From: Candidatus Dependentiae bacterium Noda2021
GTDB lineage: Bacteria; Babelota; Babeliae; Babelales; Vermiphilaceae
Assembly (NCBI GenBank): GCA_020886235.1
Contig: AP025250.1
Span: 806,001-870,000, forward strand
DNA: 64,000 nt
Reading direction: 5' to 3'
Positions 44,214-53,994 of the stretch are shown piece by piece (position 1 is the stretch's first letter; the number at the start of each line of letters is the position of its first letter). Under the pieces are notes generated by a model that was not told where the DNA came from, did no database searches, and saw nothing but the letters and a program-made list of their open reading frames with translations. The translations under genes were made by a program, and so were the position numbers.

Positions 44214-45382
44214 TCATCCACCTTTAACAACTACCATTGGTTTTACCCGTACTACTTTGCGTGCAATGTGCGCATCATGAATCACATTCACTACACTATC
44301 TACATCTTTGTAGGCAAGCGGTGCTTCTTCTGTTAATCCACGCAGAGAATCACAACGGATCGTAATACCAGCGTGCGCTAATTCTTTTTTTAATTCATGG
44401 CCTTGCACTTCACGCTTTGCCGCCATGCGTGACAGACGGCGACCAGCACCATGACACGTGCTTCCAAAGGTTTGATTCATACTTTCCTTAGTGCCTACCA
44501 GAACATATGATGAAGTTCCCATGGTGCCAGGAATTAATACCGGTTGACCAATCTGGCGATATTTTGCAGGTATTTCTAACCTACCAGGACCAAACGCACG
44601 CGTTGCTCCTTTACGATGCAATAACAAATCTAATTCTTTGCCATCAACCGTGTGGCGTTCACGTTTTCCAATATTATGTGAGATATCATACACGGTTTTG
44701 ATGGTTGCACTTACACCAAAAACTTTTTGCCATGCAGTACGTACGGCGTGTGCAATCATGTGACGGTTTGCCCAGGCAAAGTTAGCCGCTGCACTCATAG
44801 CACGATAGTATGCTTGGCCCTCAGCTGAATCAAATGGTGCACAAACCAATTCACGGTCAGGCAATTGATAGTTCCATTGAGGCAATACCGCCATCATGTT
44901 TTTTACATGATCAGTACATGTTTGGTGACCAAGGCCACGTGATCCACAGTGGATCATCACAACCACGCCACCTTTTGACAACCCCATAACGCGGGCAGCA
45001 GTTTCATCATACACATCTTCAACTTCTTGAACTTCAAGAAAATGGTTACCTGATCCGAGCGTGCCCAGTTGATCTTGCCCACGTCTTTTTGCCTGAGGAG
45101 AAATAAGCTCAGGAGCCGCTCCGGGCATGCGCCCTTCTTCTTCGCAAAACTCCAAATCATCGTCTGTGCCATAGCCTGATGCAACCATCTGCTGAGCTCC
45201 ATTAAGCAATACATTGTCCATTTCATGCGATGATAATAGTATGTTGCCGCCGCGCCCCACGCCAGAAGGCACTGCTTGGTACAATTCATCGGCAAGAGCT
45301 TCTATCTTGCGCTTAACTTCTTCTGCACTAATGTTTGATACAAGCAAACGAATACCACAGTTAATATCATAGCCAATCCCCC
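44214..45382 (-). CDS. rtcB: RNA-splicing ligase RtcB, C-terminal part (frameshifted gene)
   Basis: Bulk of the tRNA/RNA ligase that joins 2',3'-cyclic phosphate to 5'-OH ends using GTP and Mn. In this frame, right at the junction, DINCGIRLL supplies the metal-binding Cys; then [33 protein letters not shown] and the guanylylated His region (TCHGAGR) follow. The first ATG-like start inside this frame would lose the Cys. Inserting one base in the G5 run (45378-45382) fuses it to the N-terminal piece for about 483 residues, the normal size. Confidence 0.88.
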
Positions 45383-45664
45383 AGGTGAAATAACGCCACC
45401 TTTGTTGATATTAGTTGCAGCAACGCCACCGATAGGAAATCCATACCCTTGATGTATATCGGGCATAGCTAGAGCGTATTTTACAATGCCTGGTAGCGTA
45501 GCTACATTAACTAGTTGTGTAAGAGATAGATCTTCCATAATATCTGCAAGCATTGATCGCGTCATGTACACACGTGCTGGAACGCGCATATCAGATCTAA
45601 ATGATTGGGCAATCTCAAAAACATTTTTGTTAATCTCTATCAAGTCACGTAGTGCAACATTCAT
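45302..45664 (-). CDS. rtcB: RtcB N-terminal part (frameshifted gene)
   Basis: First part of the ligase: [14 protein letters not shown], then [20 protein letters not shown] and GGVISPGG. After the G run the reading gives unrelated sequence ([14 protein letters not shown]) and stops at 45302, while homology goes on in the -1 frame. Archease lies 12 nt upstream. Confidence 0.86.
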   Translation of the reverse strand: MNVALRDLIEINKNVFEIAQSFRSDMRVPARVYMTRSMLADIMEDLSLTQLVNVATLPGIVKYALAMPDIHQGYGFPIGGVAATNINKGGVISPGGLAMILTVVFVCLYQTLVQKKLSAR

Positions 45665-45676
45665 GAAAAATCTTTC

Positions 45677-46120
45677 TTAAATATCAAAAACAATATCGGT
45701 TTGCCACTCACCGTTCACATTATGAATACTAAGATCATGATACGTAACCGCTTTTATTTCAACACCCGAAAAACCGGTAATAGCAACGCCGTGTAAAATC
45801 GCCTTTACAAACGTATCCGAGATAGAAATAATCGTGGCATCAAGATATGCCTCATTATGAACATCTGAAAGGTAAAGAGCATAGGATAAGAAATCAACTA
45901 ATAGTGCATTGATATCGGGTGAATTGACACCCAGTTCACGTGAGATGGGTAATTGTTCACACACTAAACGACCCTCTTTAATATGACACGTAGGGGCTTG
46001 TGGATGAATAGATTGAAACATGCCAACCACGGCGTGTTTAAAAAGATCAGCATGGGTAGCACCGTAAACACGGAGTTTGATGTCAGCAGTATGGGGAATT
46101 AATTCAAAATCTTTTGGCAT
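45677..46120 (-). CDS. Archease, RtcB activating protein
   Basis: 147 residues. HTADIKLRVYG near the start, LLVDFLSYALYLSD in the middle, EIKAVTYHDLSI and the terminal acidic WQTDIVFDI are archease signatures. It is a cofactor that speeds RtcB guanylylation and ligation. Directly upstream of rtcB, as in many genomes. Confidence 0.92.
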   Translation of the reverse strand: MPKDFELIPHTADIKLRVYGATHADLFKHAVVGMFQSIHPQAPTCHIKEGRLVCEQLPISRELGVNSPDINALLVDFLSYALYLSDVHNEAYLDATIISISDTFVKAILHGVAITGFSGVEIKAVTYHDLSIHNVNGEWQTDIVFDI

Positions 46121-46199
46121 TCAACACTCTTTACAATTTTAATAGTAAGATTGTTGCTAGTGTAAGAAAACAATCCAATAGTTGTAAAGATTGAAAACG

Positions 46200-47174
46200 T
46201 TATTGTGCCAAATGATCCATGGCTTGTATTAAACTTATTGCAGTTGCTGTGCCATTTATTATTTCTAAAGTTGTGTAACCGTAACCACCAATAAAGGTAT
46301 AACCTGCAGCGGCTAATGAATCATCTATGTTATTAAGATGCATACCGCCGGCAGCTATAAATACTGGTCGTGAAAGATTCTCTGCAACTGCTTTTACCAT
46401 ACGCGCTTCGAGTAATGTAGTATCAAATGTTGATGCAATAAATGTTTTGTAACGTGCTGCGCTCGGCAATCCCTCTTGGGTAAATCCCCACCTATCAAAC
46501 AAAGGAATTATAGCACTCATACCTTCTGGCCATTGTGCTTGTGCCAGTGCATTAACTAGATGATTAGGGTTATCAGAAAGTTGTTGCAATAACGGTTGGC
46601 AGAGATGCTGGTAATACTGGTATTTATTAAGCAACGATGCAATAACCGTAGTCCACGGTTCTTGCACAGTATCCTGCTGCAATTGCTGTATAACGGCATT
46701 AACTATCGACATATAATCATTAAAATGAATATCTATCGTGCCACTTAACGCTAATGATATCAGTGAGCGAAATTCAATATTCTGGTGAGGTATGCCGTTG
46801 TACCCACATTGCGAAGCTAAGCAGGCTAAAAATTTATTTTGTTTATACCGCGGTAACAGTTCATCATATTCTGATTGAGATAGCATCCAATTATATACAT
46901 GCTTGCCAGGCTCCAGCAATTGATCACGCGTGGATGGCAATGAATATTCGATATCTTCAATAATCGCCATGCCATGATTGCTCTGTACCAGCTGGATAAA
47001 TTCTTCACGCTGTTTTTCACCGTGCATATCAGTGGGCTTTGTGGCATGGTGATTATCAAAAAAGCGATACACAACGTGATCGCTTTTTTGCCATTTATCA
47101 ACTCGATACACATATGCCTGTGCACCAAAAGGTAAGAACAATAATGAGAGTAATGCTCTTAACATGTTTTTCAT
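46200..47174 (-). CDS. Exported TraB-like protein
   Basis: 324 residues, signal peptide MKNMLRALLSLLFLPFGAQA. Motifs shared with 47176 and 29570: FFDNHHATKP, AIIEDIEYS, LASQCGYNGIPHQNIEFRS, PVFIAAGGMHLNNIDDSLAA. The distal G-x2-H recalls the TraB/TIKI group; function not established. One base from the next paralogue. Confidence 0.68.
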   Translation of the reverse strand: MKNMLRALLSLLFLPFGAQAYVYRVDKWQKSDHVVYRFFDNHHATKPTDMHGEKQREEFIQLVQSNHGMAIIEDIEYSLPSTRDQLLEPGKHVYNWMLSQSEYDELLPRYKQNKFLACLASQCGYNGIPHQNIEFRSLISLALSGTIDIHFNDYMSIVNAVIQQLQQDTVQEPWTTVIASLLNKYQYYQHLCQPLLQQLSDNPNHLVNALAQAQWPEGMSAIIPLFDRWGFTQEGLPSAARYKTFIASTFDTTLLEARMVKAVAENLSRPVFIAAGGMHLNNIDDSLAAAGYTFIGGYGYTTLEIINGTATAISLIQAMDHLAQ

Positions 47175-47175
47175 A

Positions 47176-48243
47176 TTATACCACTAAGTAATTGCCAAAC
47201 GGCTGTATAGTTGGAATCTGTTGAATCGCTTTAATATCTATTGATTTAATCGCCGATGGTTTATCAACCTGCACTGGTGTTCCAAAGGCTAGCTTGATAT
47301 CTACTGCAGTCGGTTCCATGCCATCCATGAAGAACTCGTCTTTGACAACTTCTTGTGTTGGCTTGTAACCAAGGTCTTGTAGCAAGGGCTCTATGTTCTC
47401 TATATGTTTATATCCGGCACAAATAAATACTGGTTTATTTTTATCAGCTTGTGCAAATTCGTGCATGATGCGCATATCAAGCAATTCCATATCATATAAA
47501 TCTATTACAGCTTGTTTTGCCATACGCTCGTCTGGTTCTGGTGCTAATGGGTTGCTAATATAGTCAGACAAGTAATCAAATACTTTTTGAGCAGGTACGG
47601 TATACGGCACGTCATCAATAATATCTCTAAATGTACCTGACTTTTTTTCTGCAGCTGCAAGCATTGATTTACACGGATTAAAGATTTCTTTTTCGTAACG
47701 ATTTAAGAAATCTTTGTAGAACGAGTTAAATTCTTTACCATCATTATAGTTTTTGATTTCTTCTTTTACGCTCAGCGACACATTAATTGCATCTTTTGCA
47801 GAAATAAATCCATCAAACGATGCGCGTTTAGCTTGTCTAAATTCAGCGTTAATCCCTTTGATACCTGCATGATCACATGCAGAAACTAATCCATATAAAG
47901 GTGTTTTTGTTGGTGCTACTTTTGAAACAGCATCTGCAGATAACACGACGTTTTGTGTGTGATATTTGCTCGGATTTTCTGTTAATCGTTTTTTAGAGAT
48001 TAACATATCTTCTGCAATTACTGTCGCATTGTGTTGCTTTGCTGCGTCTACTATGTCGTTTCTTTGTTCTGCACCAACTTGATTTTCTTTGCCAAAGCTA
48101 TAGTGATAGTCATGCATGGTAACAATTTCTTGGGCACCAGCCTTTGACCAACGCTTAACTTTAAAAATGTGTGCATTACTAGACGAAATAGTTGATAACG
48201 AAATTAATGAAAATAGAGTAAATAACAATTTTACGTTTTTCAT
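47176..48243 (-). CDS. Exported TraB-like protein
   Basis: 355 residues with a signal peptide (MKNVKLLFTLFSLISLSTIS). EIVTMHDYHYSFGKENQVGA, ATVIAEDMLIS, LVSACDHAGIKGINAEFRQA and VFICAGYKHIENIEPLLQDL are the conserved blocks. Tandem paralogue of the 46200 gene. TGGAGG precedes the ATG and a consensus promoter lies just upstream, so it may be highly expressed. Confidence 0.7.
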   Translation of the reverse strand: MKNVKLLFTLFSLISLSTISSSNAHIFKVKRWSKAGAQEIVTMHDYHYSFGKENQVGAEQRNDIVDAAKQHNATVIAEDMLISKKRLTENPSKYHTQNVVLSADAVSKVAPTKTPLYGLVSACDHAGIKGINAEFRQAKRASFDGFISAKDAINVSLSVKEEIKNYNDGKEFNSFYKDFLNRYEKEIFNPCKSMLAAAEKKSGTFRDIIDDVPYTVPAQKVFDYLSDYISNPLAPEPDERMAKQAVIDLYDMELLDMRIMHEFAQADKNKPVFICAGYKHIENIEPLLQDLGYKPTQEVVKDEFFMDGMEPTAVDIKLAFGTPVQVDKPSAIKSIDIKAIQQIPTIQPFGNYLVV

Positions 48244-48269
48244 AATATAACCTCCATTTATTACTTCTA

Positions 48270-48297
48270 ATTATATTACAAATAGAAAAATTGTCAA
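48270..48297 (-). promoter_or_regulatory. Perfect-hexamer sigma70-type promoter of the TraB-like pair
   Basis: Minus-strand TTGACA (48297-48292), 16-nt spacer, TATAAT (48275-48270). Both boxes match the consensus fully. The ATG at 48243 follows after a leader of about 20 nt. Confidence 0.7.
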
Positions 48298-48380
48298 TTA
48301 ATTGGTGAATAGTTATTCATAAATTAAAGCGCTTTATTCAGCAAGTAAATGCATGTTTTTTGGCTTGGTTTAAGCGCTCC

Positions 48381-50207
48381 TTAGCCCGCTACTGGTCGTG
48401 CTTTAACAACTTCAAAAAAACCATGGCGCGGTGTCAAGGCTTGCAAACGCGCGGCGGATTCTTTTACTATGAGCGCGGCGTGTATGGCGCTGGTCACATC
48501 AGTTATGTAAGAATGTATAGCGGCGTTATGTTTCTCAATCACTGCCAACTTGCTTGGCCTTAATTGAGTGTTTAGCACTTGAGCAAGCTCGTGTTCAATA
48601 TCAGGTATCGTTTGCAGATCAGCTGATTTTAATTCTTTAAGTAGTGATCGAGTAGTGCTCAACGCATCAAAAATATTCTTTATGGGCTTGGCTTCATCAG
48701 GTTTGTTTTTGAGTACATAATAATAGAGTGATGAAATTGTTTCGTGAGTCAGTATGCCTTCTCTGCCGCGTCTCATTGGTAAATGGTCATATTCTTTATC
48801 AAGCCGTTCAATAAGTGAATTATCGAGCGATTCTTTTTCAAAAAGTTTTTTCATACCAACAACTTTAGCTTGCTTTAAAAGTGCACGACGTGCTCGATCA
48901 TACGTAGCTGCAATTTTTGCATTAACCATTGTTTTAAATGCTGCGGGTATACGTTCTTTTCGGTACAACGGATCATCATCTGAAGTAAACAACTTTTTTA
49001 CCCCTGGTATTTTGCGCAAGAGAGCAATACCAAATTCTAGGGCATGATGGCCAACTTCCCGGTAGCCTAATCCATAATTTTCCATCTTAATGGAAATAGT
49101 ATCATTTTCATCTTTTACAAAAAATAAATGTCCCTTTTGGGCTGGCAGCTCCAATGAGCAATATCCATCAGCATCGGCACGAATATCAATGCCATATTGA
49201 CGTTGTAATAATTCTTTAAAATGTGATGATTTGCGAGGATATGCAAACGGATTTTTTGCATGCGTAAGTGCCGGATCTTGTAACGTGCCGGTTACCGCCT
49301 CATTTACACCTTTAACATAGCGCATAAAATAATCATACACGCGGGAATTTTTATCAACTGTAGTGAAAGTACCTTCTACAAATGCCTCTTCTTTTCGTGC
49401 TTGCTCGTGATACAAATACCACAGATAATCTACGATTGAGCGTAATCGCTGCGCACGCTCTTCATCGGGCAACGCTCCTTCGTTAGGCAAAGGTTTAGAA
49501 GTAAATAAGAGTTCATAGGCAAGTGCGCCCCCATTAATAATACGCTCTGCTTCTTTATGCAATTCAATGTTGGCATGACAGGCAATCTTTTGCTCTTCGC
49601 TAACGGGCATTGCCAACAAATGGTGTGCGCCAAAACCCTGACTATCATTACGATTACTTATTTCTTGAAAACTTACACCCAAACTATCACATAATGAGCG
49701 TGCTGCTGATATGGGTTTTGATGGCTCAATTGATTCGGTTAAAAATTCTGTTTTATCAAGCGGATGCCGCTCTATTGTCACAGGGCGACCATTACCGCGC
49801 AGCGATTGTTGCAATTCTTCTGAAGCACAGCACATAAGACAAGTTTTTTGATAACAAAAATTATGCTCAGGATTTATTTCTGCAACTGATGGCTTCACTA
49901 AGCTGCAAGATTTCACAACTTTTTTTTCGTTAATCAATTGCAGAGCACGAATATACGTAGATGCCTGATCAGAATCTTTAAATATCTTTGCAACGAAACC
50001 ATCGCCAGAAAGCGGCTCTTTGCCTTGGTAGGCTTTTAATGGTTTTTCTAAGAATAATTGTACCGGTGAGTGCAGACGGTTCTGATTCGATGTGGATAAA
50101 AAATATAACGCCTCACTTTGAAGCTTTAATTCATTTGCAGGAGAATATTTTTCAAGTGCAACAATCGTGTGCACACTTATAGATACCAGTAATAAAATCC
50201 TATTCAT
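48381..50207 (-). CDS. Large exported protein of the NPFAY/QYGID family
   Basis: 608 residues; signal peptide MNRILLLVSISVHTIVA. The N-terminal third is specific to this member and Cys-containing. From about residue 265 it shares blocks with the 51212 and 53995 proteins: GTFTTVDKN, FMRYVKGVN, NPFAYPRKSSHFKE, QYGIDIR, IKMENYGL, DDDPLYRKERIP, RRGREGILTHE. Not recognised; no catalytic signature was found. AGGAACTAGAAA precedes the ATG. Confidence 0.7.
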   Translation of the reverse strand: MNRILLLVSISVHTIVALEKYSPANELKLQSEALYFLSTSNQNRLHSPVQLFLEKPLKAYQGKEPLSGDGFVAKIFKDSDQASTYIRALQLINEKKVVKSCSLVKPSVAEINPEHNFCYQKTCLMCCASEELQQSLRGNGRPVTIERHPLDKTEFLTESIEPSKPISAARSLCDSLGVSFQEISNRNDSQGFGAHHLLAMPVSEEQKIACHANIELHKEAERIINGGALAYELLFTSKPLPNEGALPDEERAQRLRSIVDYLWYLYHEQARKEEAFVEGTFTTVDKNSRVYDYFMRYVKGVNEAVTGTLQDPALTHAKNPFAYPRKSSHFKELLQRQYGIDIRADADGYCSLELPAQKGHLFFVKDENDTISIKMENYGLGYREVGHHALEFGIALLRKIPGVKKLFTSDDDPLYRKERIPAAFKTMVNAKIAATYDRARRALLKQAKVVGMKKLFEKESLDNSLIERLDKEYDHLPMRRGREGILTHETISSLYYYVLKNKPDEAKPIKNIFDALSTTRSLLKELKSADLQTIPDIEHELAQVLNTQLRPSKLAVIEKHNAAIHSYITDVTSAIHAALIVKESAARLQALTPRHGFFEVVKARPVAG

Positions 50208-50377
50208 TTTCTAGTTCCTGCAAGGGTTATGCTTATAAATTTAATAATAATTGAAATGCTAAAGGTAGTGCTAGTGTAATTGTTTCTACTATTTGTGCAA
50301 AAAAATTTTTTAAGTTTCGGCTTTAACCAAATATGCTAGGATGCTTATGAGATTTCAATTAATGATGAAAGATTTTT

Positions 50378-51271
50378 ATGCTCATTCTTTTGATTATTTT
50401 GCTCATGTTCTCGAATGCAAACTTACTCAACAATGAAACATCTAGTAAAACGTATACAACATCGCTACCATTATTATGTGCTGCCACAAATAATGATGTA
50501 GTTGCATTACAACAATTACTTAAGTTAAACGAAGATATTAATCAACTTGATGAATGTGGCCAAAATGCATTGCATTGGGCAACGTATAGTACTGCTTTTG
50601 AGTCTGCTCAGTTACTCTTAGAGGGCGGTATAAACATTAATTCATCGATCAGCACAACGCTATCTCCTTTATTTTGTGCAAGCAGTAAAAAATTAAAGAA
50701 TTTTATGCAGCTCTATCTAACCTATGGAGCAGATTTTAACCAACCTGAGCGGGATGATATTTCGTTACTTAAGCATTTGATAAGTCAGCAAAAACCAGAT
50801 TTTATTCAAGAACTGGTAAACCATGGGCACTGGCATCCAGCAGAACCGTTTATCCATTACCAAAAGAAGGATAACCAGACAACATTATCATCATTAAAGC
50901 AACTAAGCATACATGCCCTTAAAACATGCAACTACCATCTTTCATTGCTAAAAGCAGTTGATATACAAAAGCATTATTACTTATTAAGCGAGCTTGTAGA
51001 ATATTACACATACTATGTTTCGTTTAATGAAAAATTAATTTTTTTTAAACAACTGACAATCAGCATGTCTGAGCAAGAAATCAAACAGCTTGCAACTCTG
51101 TTAGGAATGTGTCATGCACAACGCTATGAAAAAAAATGGCAAGAGTTAAAAATTGAAACATCCTTACCTCTTGCCATTAATCAATCTAGTATTGCCTCGA
51201 ATATGGCACAATCATTTAACATCTTGCTTACGCCAAGACCTGCTATCAAAGATAGTTCCTCCACCAGTTAA
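50378..51271 (+). CDS. Secreted ankyrin-repeat protein
   Basis: 297 residues with an N-terminal hydrophobic export signal (MLILLIILLMFSNANLL). Repeats: LPLLCAATNNDVVALQQLL, GQNALHWATYSTAFESAQLL, TLSPLFCASSKKLKNFMQLY, DISLLKHLISQQKPDFIQEL. The C-terminal half is helical with no F-box-like tail. The final 60 nt overlap the end of the convergent 51212 gene. Confidence 0.75.
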   Translation: MLILLIILLMFSNANLLNNETSSKTYTTSLPLLCAATNNDVVALQQLLKLNEDINQLDECGQNALHWATYSTAFESAQLLLEGGININSSISTTLSPLFCASSKKLKNFMQLYLTYGADFNQPERDDISLLKHLISQQKPDFIQELVNHGHWHPAEPFIHYQKKDNQTTLSSLKQLSIHALKTCNYHLSLLKAVDIQKHYYLLSELVEYYTYYVSFNEKLIFFKQLTISMSEQEIKQLATLLGMCHAQRYEKKWQELKIETSLPLAINQSSIASNMAQSFNILLTPRPAIKDSSSTS

Positions 51272-53932
51272 GCGTTTATAACTGAGTTCAGGATCACGCG
51301 CAATTTCTTTACTTAAGATAGTAACCACGTTGCTCACATAGGTATAAATAGAAGGTGAAAATTGCTCGATAATCCCAAGGTCTGCGGTCTCTAATGCTTG
51401 AGCAATAATGCGTAACTCGCCCAGTAAACGATTATTTGCGGCAGTGTCAGATTTATATTTGGCTCGTTTGAGTTGTAAGATTATATTTTTGGCGCGTATT
51501 AATTGATCAAATATAGTTTTTACACGAGAAGCAGCTGCATTGCCCGTCAATAATAAATGGTAATATAAAGAGTAACCAAGTTCATCGTGGGTTAAAATAA
51601 CTTCCCGGCCCGAGCGTAAATCAGTATAGTCATACAACGCATCAAACTCTCTACCTAACTGCTCAATAATATTTTTTGGCATTTTTCGTGATACCGATAC
51701 CTTGATACCTTGTTTTGCCGCTTGAGTAAGATACTCTTTTCGCTCCTGAGGCGTCGTGCAAAATGGCTTTATCGCTTCACTAAATTTAACTATAAAATCT
51801 TGCGGAACCCGTTCTTTTCTAAATAACTCATCATCATCAGTTCCAATATATTCTTGCAACGTGTTAAAAATATCTTCACGTAATAAGTTTTTAAATTTGG
51901 GCAGCATTTTCACACTTTGTGCTTGAACAAATTCTTTGCCATGCATAGCTTTTTCATACGTTGAGTAAATACCATAATTTTCTGGCTTAATGTAAATTAA
52001 GTTTCTATTTTGAGCATCTTCAATTTTACCAAATACTATATGGCGCTTTCCTATAGGTAACAATGCAAGTGCGGCACTGTTTTTGTCATAGCGCACATCA
52101 ATACCATATTGTCTGAATTTTTTTTGCTCGTCTTTATAATGAGAAGAAATACGTGAATAGGCAAACGGATTATTGGATGACGTTGATGCAGGGTCAGTAA
52201 TAGTTCCCGTTATCTGTGGATTCACTTTTTTAACGTAACCCATTAAAAAGTTATATAATTTAAAATCGGTATCTTGGATAACAAACGTACCCTCGGTAAA
52301 TCCTTGTTGCTTAGTTAGGGCGCTTCCGTACAAAGACCAGATAACCGAGATTATGGAGTTTAGATATTCTTCTTGAGTTTTTACAGGAATAGTCTTTTCA
52401 AGATTGTTGTATAGAATTTGATACAGATAATCGCCACCCTCGATGATGTTTTTGATCGCAAATGATAGAGAAACGGGGTCACCGAGCTGTTTTAATAATT
52501 CAGGTAAAAGTTGTGCCGCATTACCAAGGAGGTCTTCAGGGTTATAGTTAATGTGCAATGCAGAACTAAGAGCAGATCTATGCTGTTGTTTCAAGCGATT
52601 AAGATCGTTTGCTAATGCAGATCCGCCCAAATAAGCGGGCACCCAGCCCTCAAGTACTGGTTTATCGAGTATATTTTTTAATTGCGAACTGCTTAATTGC
52701 AATTCAGTACCAAATTGCTTTTTTAATTCAGACGAGCTTATTTTTAAGTCTTTTTTATTAACTAAGGTATATTCTTGTCCCTTGCCATCGCCATAACTCA
52801 GTATAATGTCTCCATTTGGGTTAGTATTAATAAAACGATTAACAAACAAACCTGATTGAAAATCTGGCTTATTTTTATCACCACTCCACATCACGGCGGC
52901 TAAATCAATATTAAGCTTGTACTTATTGAGTTCTTGGAGCAACCACGGCAACTTGCTAATAAACAAAGGCGTTGTTAAATCTGCCCTGTTCACATCTTCA
53001 ATAGCACCTTGAGCATTAATTTTTAAAGCCCGTACATTATAAACTCTATTTTCAAGCGCATGGCTTACTTGAAATTTTGAAATAGCGCTCATAGTATTTA
53101 TTTGAGCTCGGTATTTTCTATCAGGATAGGTTACAATATCAAAAACTGGATTTTCCGCTTTAGAATAAATATTAATCAGTTTGATAAAATTTGTAGGTGT
53201 TTGGTTAATATCTTGCATATAACCATTTATAGGATTCCACTTCCATTCATAAATGGGTGATTGTACGTAAAGCAATAAGTTAATCGGAAGGTTAAAATAG
53301 CGAGATGCCCTGTTTACGGCAGGAGCGCTTTCTGCATAGGCTATAATTACAAAACGCGTTGCCACATTTTTTTTTGTATACAGCCGATTAAGAATATCAA
53401 TCAATTGACCAAGACTTTTTTCTTGAGATTCATCAGTTACATTAACAGTAAGCAAGAGCGCATTATCATAGGTGTTAAGTTTTTTTATTGCTTCAAATTG
53501 TTGCGTGCGCAAATATTGTATACGTGCAAGTTGTTTATTTTTTAAATCAGCTTTTTGTGACGGGCTTAAGGGTATTAGCGGTCCGGCATTAATCAAAAAA
53601 TTTTGAAAAGCTTGATATGAAGCGTGCGCAGGATTTTCAAATGCTGCCAATGGATAATCTGATTTTGCGCGTACAAAATAACTTGAAAATTTCTGAGCGA
53701 CGCTCTGCTCTTTTTTATTAATTACCAAAACACCGATCGTTTCGGCGACGGCAATATCGCCTTTTTTTGTAACAAGCGTTATTGCCTGTGTGGGAAATTT
53801 TAACTCATCTTTTAATTCATCTAACTGCTGTTTAAATTCATAGGTCACATCCGCCCAACTAGAGCCTGCTACCGGTCTTATACCATGCAAGTGACTTGAA
53901 ACCAACAATAGAAAATATATAACTTTTTTCAT
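51212..53932 (-). CDS. Large exported protein of the NPFAY/QYGID family
   Basis: 906 residues, the longest gene of the window; signal peptide MKKVIYFLLLVSSHLHGIRP. The first half (to about 500) is unlike its relatives. The second half repeats the family blocks: GTFVIQDTDFKLYNFLMGYV, NPFAYSRISSHYKDEQ, QYGIDVRYD, GKRHIVFGKIED, IYIKPENYGI, DDELFRKERVP, RSGREVILTHDE. No known family was matched. AAGGGGAGTT precedes the ATG. Confidence 0.7.
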   Translation of the reverse strand: MKKVIYFLLLVSSHLHGIRPVAGSSWADVTYEFKQQLDELKDELKFPTQAITLVTKKGDIAVAETIGVLVINKKEQSVAQKFSSYFVRAKSDYPLAAFENPAHASYQAFQNFLINAGPLIPLSPSQKADLKNKQLARIQYLRTQQFEAIKKLNTYDNALLLTVNVTDESQEKSLGQLIDILNRLYTKKNVATRFVIIAYAESAPAVNRASRYFNLPINLLLYVQSPIYEWKWNPINGYMQDINQTPTNFIKLINIYSKAENPVFDIVTYPDRKYRAQINTMSAISKFQVSHALENRVYNVRALKINAQGAIEDVNRADLTTPLFISKLPWLLQELNKYKLNIDLAAVMWSGDKNKPDFQSGLFVNRFINTNPNGDIILSYGDGKGQEYTLVNKKDLKISSSELKKQFGTELQLSSSQLKNILDKPVLEGWVPAYLGGSALANDLNRLKQQHRSALSSALHINYNPEDLLGNAAQLLPELLKQLGDPVSLSFAIKNIIEGGDYLYQILYNNLEKTIPVKTQEEYLNSIISVIWSLYGSALTKQQGFTEGTFVIQDTDFKLYNFLMGYVKKVNPQITGTITDPASTSSNNPFAYSRISSHYKDEQKKFRQYGIDVRYDKNSAALALLPIGKRHIVFGKIEDAQNRNLIYIKPENYGIYSTYEKAMHGKEFVQAQSVKMLPKFKNLLREDIFNTLQEYIGTDDDELFRKERVPQDFIVKFSEAIKPFCTTPQERKEYLTQAAKQGIKVSVSRKMPKNIIEQLGREFDALYDYTDLRSGREVILTHDELGYSLYYHLLLTGNAAASRVKTIFDQLIRAKNIILQLKRAKYKSDTAANNRLLGELRIIAQALETADLGIIEQFSPSIYTYVSNVVTILSKEIARDPELSYKRLTGGGTIFDSRSWRKQDVK

Positions 53933-53994
53933 AACTCCCCTTATCTTACCTAGTTTAAAAACTATCTATTACAAAAGGCAAAAGTCAACATTTT

